The notes beneath the pieces were generated by a model. The model had not been told where the DNA came from. It did no database searches and was given only the letters and a program-made list of their open reading frames with translations. A stretch of DNA of 38,919 bases from a virus: positions 1 through 38,919 of the IMG/VR virus record IMGVR_UViG_3300045733_000189, one strand, 5' to 3'. The stretch's first letter is position 1. Each line of letters opens with the position of its first letter. A program made the position numbers and the translations under genes. Positions 7,641 to 16,022 of this stretch are shown in pieces.

Positions 7641-8026
7641 GGAAGTCCTGGCCCATCCAGATGGCGCTCTACGCCGCCTTGGATTACGCGGGGATCACGG
7701 TCTACGACGAGGTGGACGTGGACCAGGCCACGCCCTACGTCGTGATCGGTGAGGGCACGGAGGCCCCGGACGATACGCACACCGACCTGGGCACGAGCGA
7801 GACCGTCGTGATCCACATCTGGAGCCGGGAGACCGGGGCCCGCGAGTGCAAGGTGCTCATGGGCGAGGTGGACACGGCGTTGCACCACCGGACGCTCTAC
7901 CTGACGGGCGGCGGCTCGGTCAACTGCACGCGCGAGTTCGCCGAGGTCATCACGGAAGAAGCCGAACCCGGCGAGCGGTGGCGGCATGGGGTGATGCGCT
8001 ACCGCATGAGGACGGAGGAGCCATGA
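7637..8026 (+). CDS. DUF3168-like tail terminator/completion protein
   Basis: A 129-residue protein with the DUF3168 (gp17-like) layout: N-terminal helix WPIQMALYAALD, TPYVVIGEGTEAPDDTHTDLG, then ETVVIHIWSRETGARECKVLMGEVDTAL. Members of the family cap the tail tube at the head end. It lies in the canonical place between the gp10-like protein and the tail tube gene, with 4-base overlaps on both sides. Confidence 0.85.
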   Translation: MRKSWPIQMALYAALDYAGITVYDEVDVDQATPYVVIGEGTEAPDDTHTDLGTSETVVIHIWSRETGARECKVLMGEVDTALHHRTLYLTGGGSVNCTREFAEVITEEAEPGERWRHGVMRYRMRTEEP

Positions 8027-8334
8027 GGTACCGGACTGGAAAGTGGCGCGGCCACGACAACTACATCTGCAAGACCTGCGGGTTCCCGACGCTCGACAAG
8101 GCGCGGATCATCGCGCACGTCGCGCGCTGCACGCCGGCGGGCGCCGTGAAGAAGGCTCCGGGGGTCTCGCTCGACTTCGCATCCGACGAGGCGGCGGAAG
8201 CGTACATCCGCGCCTCGGACGCTGGCACGATCTCGCCCGCCACTCTGGCCGGGCGCCCACCCTCCGGCAAGCACGGAGGCTATACCGTCGCGGACGTGAG
8301 AGCCGCGGAAACATCTGACCGGAGGTCAACATGA
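8023..8334 (+). CDS. Small zinc-finger protein with PSBD-like C-terminus
   Basis: A 103-residue protein not assigned to a known phage function. Residues 17-36 (CKTCGFPTLDKARIIAHVARC) give C17, C20, H32 and C36, a zinc-finger spacing. Residues 52-95 (FASDEAAEAYIR...GYTVADVRAA) repeat the motif seen in the 80-residue capsid-adjacent protein and look like a peripheral subunit-binding domain: A-x-x-x-A helix, G-x-P-S loop, GYT-x-ADVR helix. It sits between the tail completion and tail tube genes with ATGA overlaps, so it is translated with structural genes. Whether it is in the virion is unknown. Confidence 0.82.
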   Translation: MRYRTGKWRGHDNYICKTCGFPTLDKARIIAHVARCTPAGAVKKAPGVSLDFASDEAAEAYIRASDAGTISPATLAGRPPSGKHGGYTVADVRAAETSDRRST

Positions 8335-8753
8335 GCAGGATCCCGACGCACGGCACGCAGCTCCAGATCGGCGACGAGTACGACTACTACACCACGGTCG
8401 CGCAGGTTCAGGAGCTGACGCCCCCCGGCTACTCGACCGGGACCATCGTCCTGGCCGACCACGACATGACGGACATCAAGGAGAAGCTGCCCGAGGGGCT
8501 GAGCGAGGTCACCGCCATGCCCGCCAAGATCTACTGGGACCCGGAAGACCTGTCGCACATGGAGCTCGTCGCGCTGGCGAAGTCCAAGGACATCGTGCCG
8601 ATCAAGATCATCGGTCCCAACGGCGCGTTCGAGATCGACTTCGAGGGCTTCATCTCGAAGTTCCAGGCGACCGGGTTCAACGCCTCCTCGGGCGTGGCCG
8701 AGGCGGACATCGAGTTCACGCCCACCGCGGACTGGGCAGTCAGCGGATCCTGA
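8331..8753 (+). CDS. Major tail (tube) protein
   Basis: A 140-residue protein in the major tail protein position, directly before the two tail chaperones and the tape measure gene. The sequence is beta-rich, with YTTVAQVQELTPPGYSTGTI near the start, a DLSHMELVALAKSKDIVPIKI segment and a final ATGFNASSGVAEADIEFTPT, which matches the tail-tube family pattern of a closing strand before the C-terminus. It would polymerise around the tape measure. It is short for the family, with no Ig-like C-terminal extension. Confidence 0.83.
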   Translation: MSRIPTHGTQLQIGDEYDYYTTVAQVQELTPPGYSTGTIVLADHDMTDIKEKLPEGLSEVTAMPAKIYWDPEDLSHMELVALAKSKDIVPIKIIGPNGAFEIDFEGFISKFQATGFNASSGVAEADIEFTPTADWAVSGS

Positions 8754-8767
8754 CGAAGGGGTAGGCC

Positions 8768-9112
8768 ATGAGCGGTAAGGCGATGGAGGCAACCGTCAGG
8801 GTGGCGGGCAAGGTCCGACACCTCCGGCTCGACAACAATGCACTTTGCATTGTGGAGGAGAAGACGGGCGTCAACCTGCTCGGCGGGGTCCATGACGTGA
8901 CCCTCCGGGTCGTGCGCGCGCTGGTCTACGGCTCGTTGCTGTCAGGCGCTCGCCGGAACCACCAGCCGGTCGATTTCGACATCGACGACGTGGGCGACTG
9001 GATGGAGGAGGAGCCCACGCTCGCGGAGACGGTCACGGACATGATCTACGGTGCCATGCCGGAGCCGAAGGAAGTGGACCCTCCGCAGGTCCAGGAGGGG
9101 GCGGCGACTTGA
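8768..9112 (+). CDS. Tail assembly chaperone 1 (gpG-like)
   Basis: A 114-residue protein located between tail tube and tape measure genes. Residues 22-60 (LDNNALCIVEEKTGVNLLGG...LRVVRALVYGSLL) match the tail chaperone pattern shared with lambda gpG-like and gene-transfer-agent proteins (L-x-x-NAL-x-x-xEE-x-G). The acidic C-terminus is typical. It starts at the ATG behind AAGGGG. The following gene is in the -1 frame and overlaps by TTGA, as in lambda G/T. Confidence 0.82.
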   Translation: MSGKAMEATVRVAGKVRHLRLDNNALCIVEEKTGVNLLGGVHDVTLRVVRALVYGSLLSGARRNHQPVDFDIDDVGDWMEEEPTLAETVTDMIYGAMPEPKEVDPPQVQEGAAT

Positions 9113-9447
9113 CCCTCCTGGACCTGCGCGTAGCCGCCACGGTCACCATGGGCCGGAGCGAGGAGGACTTCCTCGCCTCGACTCCGCGCATCCTCATGGC
9201 CGAGATGGAGCGGCACCGGGAGGAGCGCGAGGCCCGGGAGCGCCGCTGGAACATCCGGGCCGGGACCATCACGGCCGCGGTCTACAATGCCCAGGGCGCG
9301 AAGCGGGACGGAGGCGGCGCGTGGCGTGCGTCGGACTTCTTCGACGTGGGCGAGCCGGAGCCGAAGGGGCAGACGCCCGAGCAGATGAAGGCGGTGGCCC
9401 AGATGTGGGGCGCAGTATTCTCCGGCCTGCCACGGAGTGACGCATGA
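9109..9447 (+). CDS. Tail assembly chaperone 2 (gpT-like)
   Basis: A 112-residue product if started at the TTG at 9109, which overlaps the first chaperone's TGA stop. It could instead be the C-terminal part of a frameshift fusion, since it is in the -1 frame. The opening TMGRSEEDFLASTPRILMAEMERH resembles the G-x-s-xxxF-x-x-tPRe helix of second chaperones. The middle is strongly charged and helical, followed by an acidic, flexible tail. No good X-XXY-YYZ slippery heptamer was found at the overlap (the closest is G GGG GCG at 9097-9103), so coupled re-initiation is equally plausible. Confidence 0.75.
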   Translation: MTLLDLRVAATVTMGRSEEDFLASTPRILMAEMERHREEREARERRWNIRAGTITAAVYNAQGAKRDGGGAWRASDFFDVGEPEPKGQTPEQMKAVAQMWGAVFSGLPRSDA

Positions 9448-11387
9448 TCCTCGAAAGACTGATCGTTGAGATCACGGGCGACACGAAGGGCGTAGACAAG
9501 GCCCTGACCGGAACGCAGACGGCGATGAAGGGGCTCGCTACGCTCGCCATGCGCCTTGCCCCGTACATCGGGCTCGGGGCCATCGCCCGCGAGATCGTCA
9601 CCAATTCCATCGCGAGCCAGCGCGCCATTGCACAGCTCGGCGCCGTGGTCAAGTCCACAGGCGGCGTCGCGGGCCGGAGCGTCGGCCAGCTTCAGGAAAT
9701 GGCGACCGCACTTTCAAAGGTCAGCACGTCGGGCAGTAAGGCGATCATGGCCGGGCAATCCATGCTCTTGATGTTCACGAACATCCGGGGCAAGACGTTC
9801 GACGACGCGACGAAGGCGGTGCTCGACCTGGCCACGGCCATGGCGTCGAGCGGCGGCGGCGAGCCCGACCTCGCGAGCGCGGCCCAACTCGTGGGCAAGG
9901 CGCTCCAGGATCCCATCACGGGCTCGACCATGCTCCGGCGCGCGGGCGTCATCCTGTCGGAGCAGCAGCAGCAGGCGATCAAGGACTTCATGGCGCTGAA
10001 CGATGTCGCCTCTGCCCAGGGAGTGATCCTGAAGCAGTTGGCGGTGCAGACCGGGGGCTCTGCTGCCGCGATGAAGAACACGCTCGGCGGTGCGCTGGGC
10101 GGCCTCAGTAGTGCCTGGAATGGATTGTTCGTGGTGTCACAGGAATCCTCGGCGGGCATCGTGAGGGCCATCAACGGGATCACGAATGCCCTGCCCAAGC
10201 TGAGGGACGCGCTCAATACCGTGCTCAGCGTCGGGCAGCAATTGGCGAGCGGCGGGCCCGGCTTGGTCATCGCCAACATCATGGCGGGATCAGCGAAGGC
10301 AGCGCAGGCCGCCAAGGCCACCGCGCGGGCCGCCGGTGAGGCACGGTATCGGCAATTCATCGGCAGGGCGGGTGGCGGTGGAGGTGCGCTCACGGACGAA
10401 CAATTTAAGGCCATGCTCAATGGGATGCTCCCGGAGGGTGTGGCGCTGGCAGCCGAACATGCGGGAATGCCGGGTGCCCTCGCCGGGAGGATCCAGTACC
10501 CGCTCCCACCGGGCGCATCCGTGATGCCGGCGACCGTGGCCTCGACCATTGCGGGACGGACCCGGGTATCGTGGCCCACCCCAGAACTCGGGCCATGGGG
10601 CGCGGGCCTTCCCAGCGGGACTGGCTTCAACGGACAGGTGGGACCGTGGAAAGAGATGGGTGGAGGTGGTGCCCTCTCCAAACTCGGCGGCGCATTCTCC
10701 GCCGGACTCGACAAGGCCACGGGGATGCTCACGCAGTTCGGGCCGGCGGCAATGATCGCGGGCGCGGCCATGGAAGTGCTCGGCGGCGTCATGGAGCCCC
10801 TGGCTCCGGTCATCGAAATGCTGAAGGCGCCGCTCGCGGCCATCGGGCGCATCATCGGTGTGATCCTCCTGCCCGTGCTCAAGCCGCTGGCGTTCGCGTT
10901 CTCCTACGTGATGCAGGCGCTCGGCTGGTTCATCGAAGGCCTCGGCAAGGTCATCGACAAGCTCCTCCCTGACTGGATCAGCCACGCGGGCCAGGGCCTG
11001 GCCAAGGAAGGCCAGAACATGCAGGACGAGGCCAAGCGGCTCCGCAGCGAGTTCGGCAAGACGGCCGACGCCGCCGACAAGCTCAACGAGGCGCTCCGCA
11101 ACATCCCTACCGGCCTCAAGGTCGCGTTCAACCGATTCCAGGCCACTGCGGTGGGCGGGACGGGCACGACGGGCGGCGGCGGGGGGGGAGGATACGGAGG
11201 TGGGGGTGGTGGTGGAGGCGGTGGTGGCAACGGCGACAATTCCAGGCTGCAAGAATCGGGCGCCGCCTCGTTCACCGGAAACACGTTCATCCTGCCCGGC
11301 GTGCGTTCGGCGGAAGACTTCTTCAATGAGATGGAGCGTGTGGCCCGCCAGCGCACGGCGCGCGGCGGCTTCGCGTTCGGGACCTGA
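9444..11387 (+). CDS. Tape measure protein
   Basis: A 647-residue tail tape measure protein, the longest gene before the hub. The N-terminal half is helical, with family-typical sequence (KALQDPITGSTMLRRAGV, SEQQQQAIK, NTLGGALGGLSSAWNGLF). About 430-510 are hydrophobic, with several potential membrane or ejection segments. Residues about 573-597 are an almost pure glycine tract, and the last 45 residues are ordered again. By the usual rule of about 0.15 nm per residue, the tail would be near 100 nm. It follows the two chaperones with an ATGA overlap. There is no lytic or peptidase domain. Confidence 0.92.
   Translation: MILERLIVEITGDTKGVDKALTGTQTAMKGLATLAMRLAPYIGLGAIAREIVTNSIASQRAIAQLGAVVKSTGGVAGRSVGQLQEMATALSKVSTSGSKAIMAGQSMLLMFTNIRGKTFDDATKAVLDLATAMASSGGGEPDLASAAQLVGKALQDPITGSTMLRRAGVILSEQQQQAIKDFMALNDVASAQGVILKQLAVQTGGSAAAMKNTLGGALGGLSSAWNGLFVVSQESSAGIVRAINGITNALPKLRDALNTVLSVGQQLASGGPGLVIANIMAGSAKAAQAAKATARAAGEARYRQFIGRAGGGGGALTDEQFKAMLNGMLPEGVALAAEHAGMPGALAGRIQYPLPPGASVMPATVASTIAGRTRVSWPTPELGPWGAGLPSGTGFNGQVGPWKEMGGGGALSKLGGAFSAGLDKATGMLTQFGPAAMIAGAAMEVLGGVMEPLAPVIEMLKAPLAAIGRIIGVILLPVLKPLAFAFSYVMQALGWFIEGLGKVIDKLLPDWISHAGQGLAKEGQNMQDEAKRLRSEFGKTADAADKLNEALRNIPTGLKVAFNRFQATAVGGTGTTGGGGGGGYGGGGGGGGGGGNGDNSRLQESGAASFTGNTFILPGVRSAEDFFNEMERVARQRTARGGFAFGT
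11168..11231 (+). repeat. Low-complexity glycine-codon tract in tape measure gene
   Basis: A run made almost only of GGN codons, including eight or more consecutive G bases near 11180, encodes about 25 residues, nearly all glycine. Such G runs are slip-prone during replication and sequencing, so exact length may vary. Confidence 0.8.
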
Positions 11388-11389
11388 CC

Positions 11390-11755
11390 ATGCAATACCT
11401 GACGCTCGACGGATACCTGGACGTCCCGGTCATCACCTCCGCGCCGAAGATGCGGGAGGAGGCCATCGGGGGCGTGCGCCGGGCGTTCTCCGGTATGCCC
11501 CGCTCCTCCGTGCGCGGCTACTACCGCGTCTGGGAGGGCATCGAGACGCGCTGGATCACGGTGAGCGACGGCGAGTTCCTACTCGATGCGCTGAAGATCG
11601 CCCTCCCCATCGCCGCAACGGGGCGCATGGTCGGCACGGCCTACGTCCTGGCCGTCAACGTCCAGCGCCTTGAGACCACCACGGCCATCGTGGCCGGTAT
11701 CCCCACCGAGATGGTCCGCATCGGGTTCGACCTCTGGGAGACGGTGGAGTCGTGA
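11390..11755 (+). CDS. Hypothetical minor tail protein
   Basis: A 121-residue protein between the tape measure and hub genes, where distal tail or minor tail proteins are encoded. The sequence is beta-rich (YLTLDGYLDVPVITSAPKMREEAIGG, SSVRGYYRVWEGIETRWITV), with an arginine-rich turn and no cysteines. It may play the distal tail (Dit-like) part, but it is much shorter than usual Dit proteins and no clear family signature is visible. Its stop overlaps the hub gene start (GTGA). Confidence 0.72.
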   Translation: MQYLTLDGYLDVPVITSAPKMREEAIGGVRRAFSGMPRSSVRGYYRVWEGIETRWITVSDGEFLLDALKIALPIAATGRMVGTAYVLAVNVQRLETTTAIVAGIPTEMVRIGFDLWETVES

Positions 11756-14436
11756 GAACCACCACCCCCGCAGAGGATGCGGTCCTCCAGGGCGCGCACT
11801 CCGCTCAGTTCTGCCGCGTGGAGATTCAGGACGCCTACGGCAATTGGGTGGACTACTCCGACTACATCGACATGGACCTGCTCGACTCGGTGGAGCTCAC
11901 GCAGAGCCAGGACGAGCGGATCATGCAGGCCACGGTCGAAGTCGCGCGTGGGGAGCCGGACGGAAGCCTGAGCCCGCTCATCAATTCCGACATCGACCTC
12001 GGGCGCGGCCTGCGGGTCTACGGGGCGCGCACCGCTCAGGACGTCGCTCCGCCCACCCCGGTCGCGGGCCAGGAGGTCGTGGCGTCCGAGGACGCCTACG
12101 TGGGCTCCGTCGCGGCGTTCACGTGCGACTCGTGGGCCAACCTCCGGGCGGGGATCGCGCTCAACCTCAACTTCTCCCGCACGGCGACCTATCTGGAATG
12201 CTGGATCGCCCGGGACGCATCCTGTGCCGCCGGTGGCAACTTCACGGCGCTCTGGCGCAGCATGGTCGCGTTCCCCACGACGGCATTCAACCCGGCGCTG
12301 GAGGCCAGCGAGGACAGCTTCGTTCGGCTGCACGCCGTGCTCTCGCCGCAGGTGAGCATCGCGGGCCAGTACGTGGTGCTCGTGAAGTGCGAGCCGACCG
12401 ACCCGGCCGCCATGGCCTACGGGGATTGGGCCAACATCACGGGCGCCGTGGCGTACTCCCTGCCCGTGCCGCTCGCCGACATCCTCAACGGGTCCGATCC
12501 CGTGTTCACGCTCACGGCCGCCGGGGCCGCGGCGCTCACCGACGCCATCGCCGCCCAAACGCCGTTCTGCGTCGCCGTGCTGATGGTCTCGGATGCGGGC
12601 AACGCCGAGCCGGCGGTGGACCCCACGGGCACCGTCAACGCACGCACCCGGTTCGCCAGCGTGGAGCACGCGACGCCCGCATACCGCCCGGTGCTCTCCG
12701 TCACGGGCAGCGTCCCGCCCGAGGTGGGCGACTGGAAGCTCCTCTTCGACGGGCGCGTGGACCGCTGGGAGGCCGCACAGGACCCCATCCGCCTGACGGG
12801 CCGGGACATGGCCGGCGTCCTCGTGGATCGCTGGATCGAGGAGCGGCGGGTCTACGGGTCCGACCTCGGGACGCCCATCGAGGACGTGATGCAGGAGATC
12901 CTTGACGATTGGGCGGACTACGAGTTCACGCTCTACGTGCCCGCGGGGTCGGGGATCCTATCCACGCCGTTCGTGATCTTCGACGATGGCTCCGCCGAGC
13001 AGGAGAGCGTGTGGGGCGCGCTGAACTCCCTTGCCGACCGGATCGGCTATGTCCTGGAGTACCGCTGGGATCCGGGCACCTCGATGTTCCGCCTGACGCT
13101 CATGGAGCCCGAGCGCACGGTGACGGTCCCGCAGTGGACGTTCGGGCCCGATGACTACTACGACCTGACCAAGCTGGACGCCGAACTGCTCCAGGTCCGC
13201 AACGTGTGGAGCGGGACGTATCGGGACGTGGTGTCCGGCCTGCGCGAGCACATCGAGCGCGTGAGCCAGGACAGCATCGACCGCTTCGGCGCGCGGCTCT
13301 GGGCTGAGATCGAAGAGGGCGACGACAGCCCCATCGACACCGCGGCCGAGATGACGGCCATGCTGGACGCGGCCCTGGCTGACACGGCATGGCCCGACGC
13401 GGACCACGAAATCGAGGTGGACCTGTTCTGGCCCGTGCAGCTCATGGACTTCTACCGGCACTCGCCCAACGCGGTGCACTACGACGCGGCGCAGGACTTC
13501 GCGGTGGCCGCCTTCTCGCACTCGTTCCAGAACGGGCAGGCCACCACGCGCATCCTGACCCGGGGCAAGCCTGCGGGACGGCCGAGGAGTTGGCGGCGCC
13601 TGGCGGCCCTGGCGCGGGACCCGGCCCGGGAGATCAAGTCGATCTCGCTTACCGCCCTACCCGTGGTGGACGGGTTCGGGAATGCCGCCTTCAACATCGG
13701 CGTGGACTATCAGATCGAGGCCAAGGTCGCGTCGCTGCGGGTGACGTTCGACTTCGACGCCGGCGGGCTCATCGCTGGTACGAATCCGATCGACGTGACC
13801 GGGGACGGGCGCCACCTTCTGAACACAGGACTTTTCCCGTTCGGTCCATGGAACGTGCCGCCCGACGCCACCGACATCCACGTGACGGTGACGCCCTACA
13901 CGGTGCCTGTCGCCGCCCAGGCCGCGAACTTCGCGGGCCGCCCCGTCTACCGGGAACTGGAGAACCTTGCGGACACCGGCTCCGTCGGCGCGCGGTTCAG
14001 GGACTACGATGGCGACCTCGCCGGGCCTGCCGCGACCATCGGCGCCAACCTGACGCTCGGCACCGACGTGGACGGCTGCCCCGAGGTTGCGCTCAACCCG
14101 GCGCTCGAGGGCGTGCTCGGCCACAACGGCGCGGACGCGGGCTCGAAGAACAGCGCCTGGGCATGGGACGCCAACGACGGCAACATCCAGCGCGTGACGC
14201 TCGGGGCGTCCCTCACCATCACGCCGACCAACTTCCCGGAATCCTACTACGCCCCCTGCATGCTGGTGATCGGGTACGCCGGGGCCTACGCCCCGACACT
14301 CGTTGGCGTGGACTGGGGCCTGGCAGGGGAGCCCGCTTGGTCGAGCGATGCGGACAAGATCGACCTCGTGTGGGTGCTCCGCGTCGGTGACTCCTATTCC
14401 GGCACTGCCTCCATCGGGCATGCGGCGCCGTCATGA
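11752..14436 (+). CDS. Tail hub / minor tail protein with DNRLRE-like insert
   Basis: An 894-residue protein in the tail-hub position. Residues 1-105 and about 320-620 resemble phage hub proteins (DSVELTQSQDERIMQATVEVARGE; WKLLFDGRVDRWEAAQDPIRLTGRDM). Between them, about 105-320, lies a beta-sandwich-like insert ending FASVEHATPAYRPVLSVTG, which has the closing signature of DNRLRE/CBM96-type domains (S-x-E ... rP-x-L-x-V). The final 270 residues are beta-rich and may form a receptor-side domain. Translation starts at a GTG in a GTGA overlap. No peptidase or lysozyme motif is seen. Confidence 0.8.
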   Translation: MRTTTPAEDAVLQGAHSAQFCRVEIQDAYGNWVDYSDYIDMDLLDSVELTQSQDERIMQATVEVARGEPDGSLSPLINSDIDLGRGLRVYGARTAQDVAPPTPVAGQEVVASEDAYVGSVAAFTCDSWANLRAGIALNLNFSRTATYLECWIARDASCAAGGNFTALWRSMVAFPTTAFNPALEASEDSFVRLHAVLSPQVSIAGQYVVLVKCEPTDPAAMAYGDWANITGAVAYSLPVPLADILNGSDPVFTLTAAGAAALTDAIAAQTPFCVAVLMVSDAGNAEPAVDPTGTVNARTRFASVEHATPAYRPVLSVTGSVPPEVGDWKLLFDGRVDRWEAAQDPIRLTGRDMAGVLVDRWIEERRVYGSDLGTPIEDVMQEILDDWADYEFTLYVPAGSGILSTPFVIFDDGSAEQESVWGALNSLADRIGYVLEYRWDPGTSMFRLTLMEPERTVTVPQWTFGPDDYYDLTKLDAELLQVRNVWSGTYRDVVSGLREHIERVSQDSIDRFGARLWAEIEEGDDSPIDTAAEMTAMLDAALADTAWPDADHEIEVDLFWPVQLMDFYRHSPNAVHYDAAQDFAVAAFSHSFQNGQATTRILTRGKPAGRPRSWRRLAALARDPAREIKSISLTALPVVDGFGNAAFNIGVDYQIEAKVASLRVTFDFDAGGLIAGTNPIDVTGDGRHLLNTGLFPFGPWNVPPDATDIHVTVTPYTVPVAAQAANFAGRPVYRELENLADTGSVGARFRDYDGDLAGPAATIGANLTLGTDVDGCPEVALNPALEGVLGHNGADAGSKNSAWAWDANDGNIQRVTLGASLTITPTNFPESYYAPCMLVIGYAGAYAPTLVGVDWGLAGEPAWSSDADKIDLVWVLRVGDSYSGTASIGHAAPS

Positions 14437-15158
14437 TCCCCGCCGGCCTGTTCCCGTTCAGTGGGCGCATCGTCACACCGTTCCCCTCCGGGCTCGTGGC
14501 GTGGCACGACGCGCAGCAGATCGCGGGCAAGGCGGACGGGGACGCGCTGGACACCTGGCCCGGCCTCGAAGGACTCTCCCACCACCTGACCAAGGCGGGC
14601 GCCACGAGCGCGCTGTACCGGAGCGGGGTCGGCGAGAACATCAACGGGCACGCCTGCGTGCGGATCGTCGCGGACGCGACCTGTTACTTCACCTACGCCA
14701 TGGACATCCTGAGCGCCGCAGCGGCCGGGGAAGTCTTCGTGGTCGCCAAGAACGACGCGGACCCGGCCGCGAGCGAGGGACGGAGCGGGTTCTGGAGCTT
14801 CGGCACGTCCGACTACCGGACCCACCACCCCTACACGGACGGCAAGCTCTACGAAGGTTGGGGCCGGTACGCCCGCGTGGACTGCGGCAACCCGACGGCG
14901 AACCTGGCCGCCATGCACGTCCACAACGTCAGCTCTCAGGCCGCCGGCTGGACCGTGTACCTCAACGGGAGCGTGATCTACACGACCGGGACGAACACCG
15001 TGAACTTCGGCGCCTCGGGGATCCGCGTGGGCCGCTCCTCCGGGACGGGCGCCAACTACGCGGGCGTGCTGGGCGAACTGGTGGTGTTCAACCGCGCCCT
15101 GTCCGGCCCCGAGAACGCCGCGGTCTACGCCACCCTCGCAGCCAAGTGGGCACCATGA
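14433..15158 (+). CDS. LamG/concanavalin-like minor tail protein
   Basis: A 241-residue protein with a concanavalin A-like (LamG/Laminin_G_3) fold signature. It opens SGLVAWHDA, then has strands and a GWTVYLNGSVIYT turn, followed by IRVGRSS...YAGVLGELVVFNRALSGPENAAVYATLAAKW. That last stretch is the standard end of LamG-type domains. It is the last tail gene before lysis genes and probably binds host glycans as part of the tail tip. It overlaps the hub gene by 4 bases and the next gene by 4 bases. Confidence 0.83.
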   Translation: MIPAGLFPFSGRIVTPFPSGLVAWHDAQQIAGKADGDALDTWPGLEGLSHHLTKAGATSALYRSGVGENINGHACVRIVADATCYFTYAMDILSAAAAGEVFVVAKNDADPAASEGRSGFWSFGTSDYRTHHPYTDGKLYEGWGRYARVDCGNPTANLAAMHVHNVSSQAAGWTVYLNGSVIYTTGTNTVNFGASGIRVGRSSGTGANYAGVLGELVVFNRALSGPENAAVYATLAAKWAP

Positions 15159-15571
15159 CCTGGACGATTGAGACGCTGAAGGAGCATCTGGAGCGGCTGC
15201 TCCAAGAGCACTCCGAACGCTACCAGGAACGGCACGACACCATGATGCGCGGGGTGAAGGACGCGCTGGCCTCTGCGGACAAGGCCGTCCTGAAGGCCGA
15301 GGAGGCGGCGAACAAACGCTTCGAGTCGGTCAACGAGTTCCGCCAGACCCTCTCCGATCAACAGCGCATGTTCTTCCCGCGCCAGGAAGCCGAGGCCCAG
15401 CTCGCCGCCCTGGAAGAACGCCTCACGAAGCTGGAGCGCTCGCACACGGGCGAGGCGGGCCAGCAGATGGGCGTGAAAAGCGGGTACATGTGGGCGATTG
15501 GGGTTGTCGCCGTCGTCAGCACCATCATCGGGATCTTTCTCGCGGTCTTCGTAGAGGGAGGCGCACCATGA
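15155..15571 (+). CDS. Coiled-coil protein with C-terminal membrane segment
   Basis: A 138-residue protein with a long charged helix at about 3-100 (coiled coil with many Glu, Arg and Gln), then a membrane segment at about 110-132 (YMWAIGVVAVVSTIIGIFLAVF) and a very short tail. Proteins of this design are common beside phage lysis genes. It may be a holin-like or anchor protein, but the single C-terminal segment does not prove this. It overlaps the LamG gene and the next small gene. Confidence 0.78.
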   Translation: MTWTIETLKEHLERLLQEHSERYQERHDTMMRGVKDALASADKAVLKAEEAANKRFESVNEFRQTLSDQQRMFFPRQEAEAQLAALEERLTKLERSHTGEAGQQMGVKSGYMWAIGVVAVVSTIIGIFLAVFVEGGAP

Positions 15572-15684
15572 GCATCGTGAACGCGCTGGCGATCATCGGC
15601 GGGCTGACCGTCGCGTCGGCCCTGGTGGGGGGCGTCCGGTACGTCTGGCTGCGGTACAAGGGCGCGACCGAGATCATGAAGTGA
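15568..15684 (+). CDS. 38-aa single-span membrane protein
   Basis: A short gene starting at the ATG in an ATGA overlap with the preceding stop, behind GAGGGAGGCG. The product MSIVNALAIIGGLTVASALV... has one membrane helix (about 4-25) followed by a basic tail VRYVWLRYKG. It could be a small holin or antiholin; size and position fit, but no family signature is visible. Its stop overlaps the GTG of the next gene. Confidence 0.65.
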   Translation: MSIVNALAIIGGLTVASALVGGVRYVWLRYKGATEIMK

Positions 15685-16022
15685 GACGTAGCTGGGAGCG
15701 CGAGGTGCGGGGCGTGCTCCGCTATCCCCTGACCATGCTGGAGAGCAAGCATGGAAGAGCGCGGGAACTGAGCGCGTTCCGGGTCATTCTCATCACGCTG
15801 CTCTACCAGTTCGTCAAGCACTGGCCGCCGTACCCGTGGGGCGTGTGGGAGTGGGCCACGTTCGCCGGGCTGCTCGTGGCGCTCCCGCTGTCCGACCTGC
15901 TCATGGCCGTGCCCGCCAAAGAAGCCCTACTCGCCCTGACCAGCATCTTCGGGAGCATGGTCGCCAAGCGTACCTCCCACAGCGAGTCCACATCCACCAC
16001 GGAGGAGGCGGTCCACCTGTGA
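15681..16022 (+). CDS. Putative holin (113 aa, two membrane segments)
   Basis: The protein has a positively charged N-terminus (MRRSWEREVRG), two hydrophobic stretches at about 33-48 (FRVILITLLYQFV) and 57-78 (WATFAGLLVALPLSDLLMAV), a third weaker one, and a hydrophilic Ser/Thr/Glu-rich tail. This architecture and the location directly before the endolysin suggest a holin. Translation starts at a GTG in a GTGA overlap with the 38-residue gene and ends in a GTGA overlap with the endolysin. Exact class and topology are inference. Confidence 0.65.
   Translation: MRRSWEREVRGVLRYPLTMLESKHGRARELSAFRVILITLLYQFVKHWPPYPWGVWEWATFAGLLVALPLSDLLMAVPAKEALLALTSIFGSMVAKRTSHSESTSTTEEAVHL

Noticed and set aside
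11168-11231. Possible assembly error in the G-rich tract
   Set aside because: The frame stays open on both sides and the tail of the tape measure protein is normal, so the length is at least a multiple of three; exact length may vary but no break is seen.
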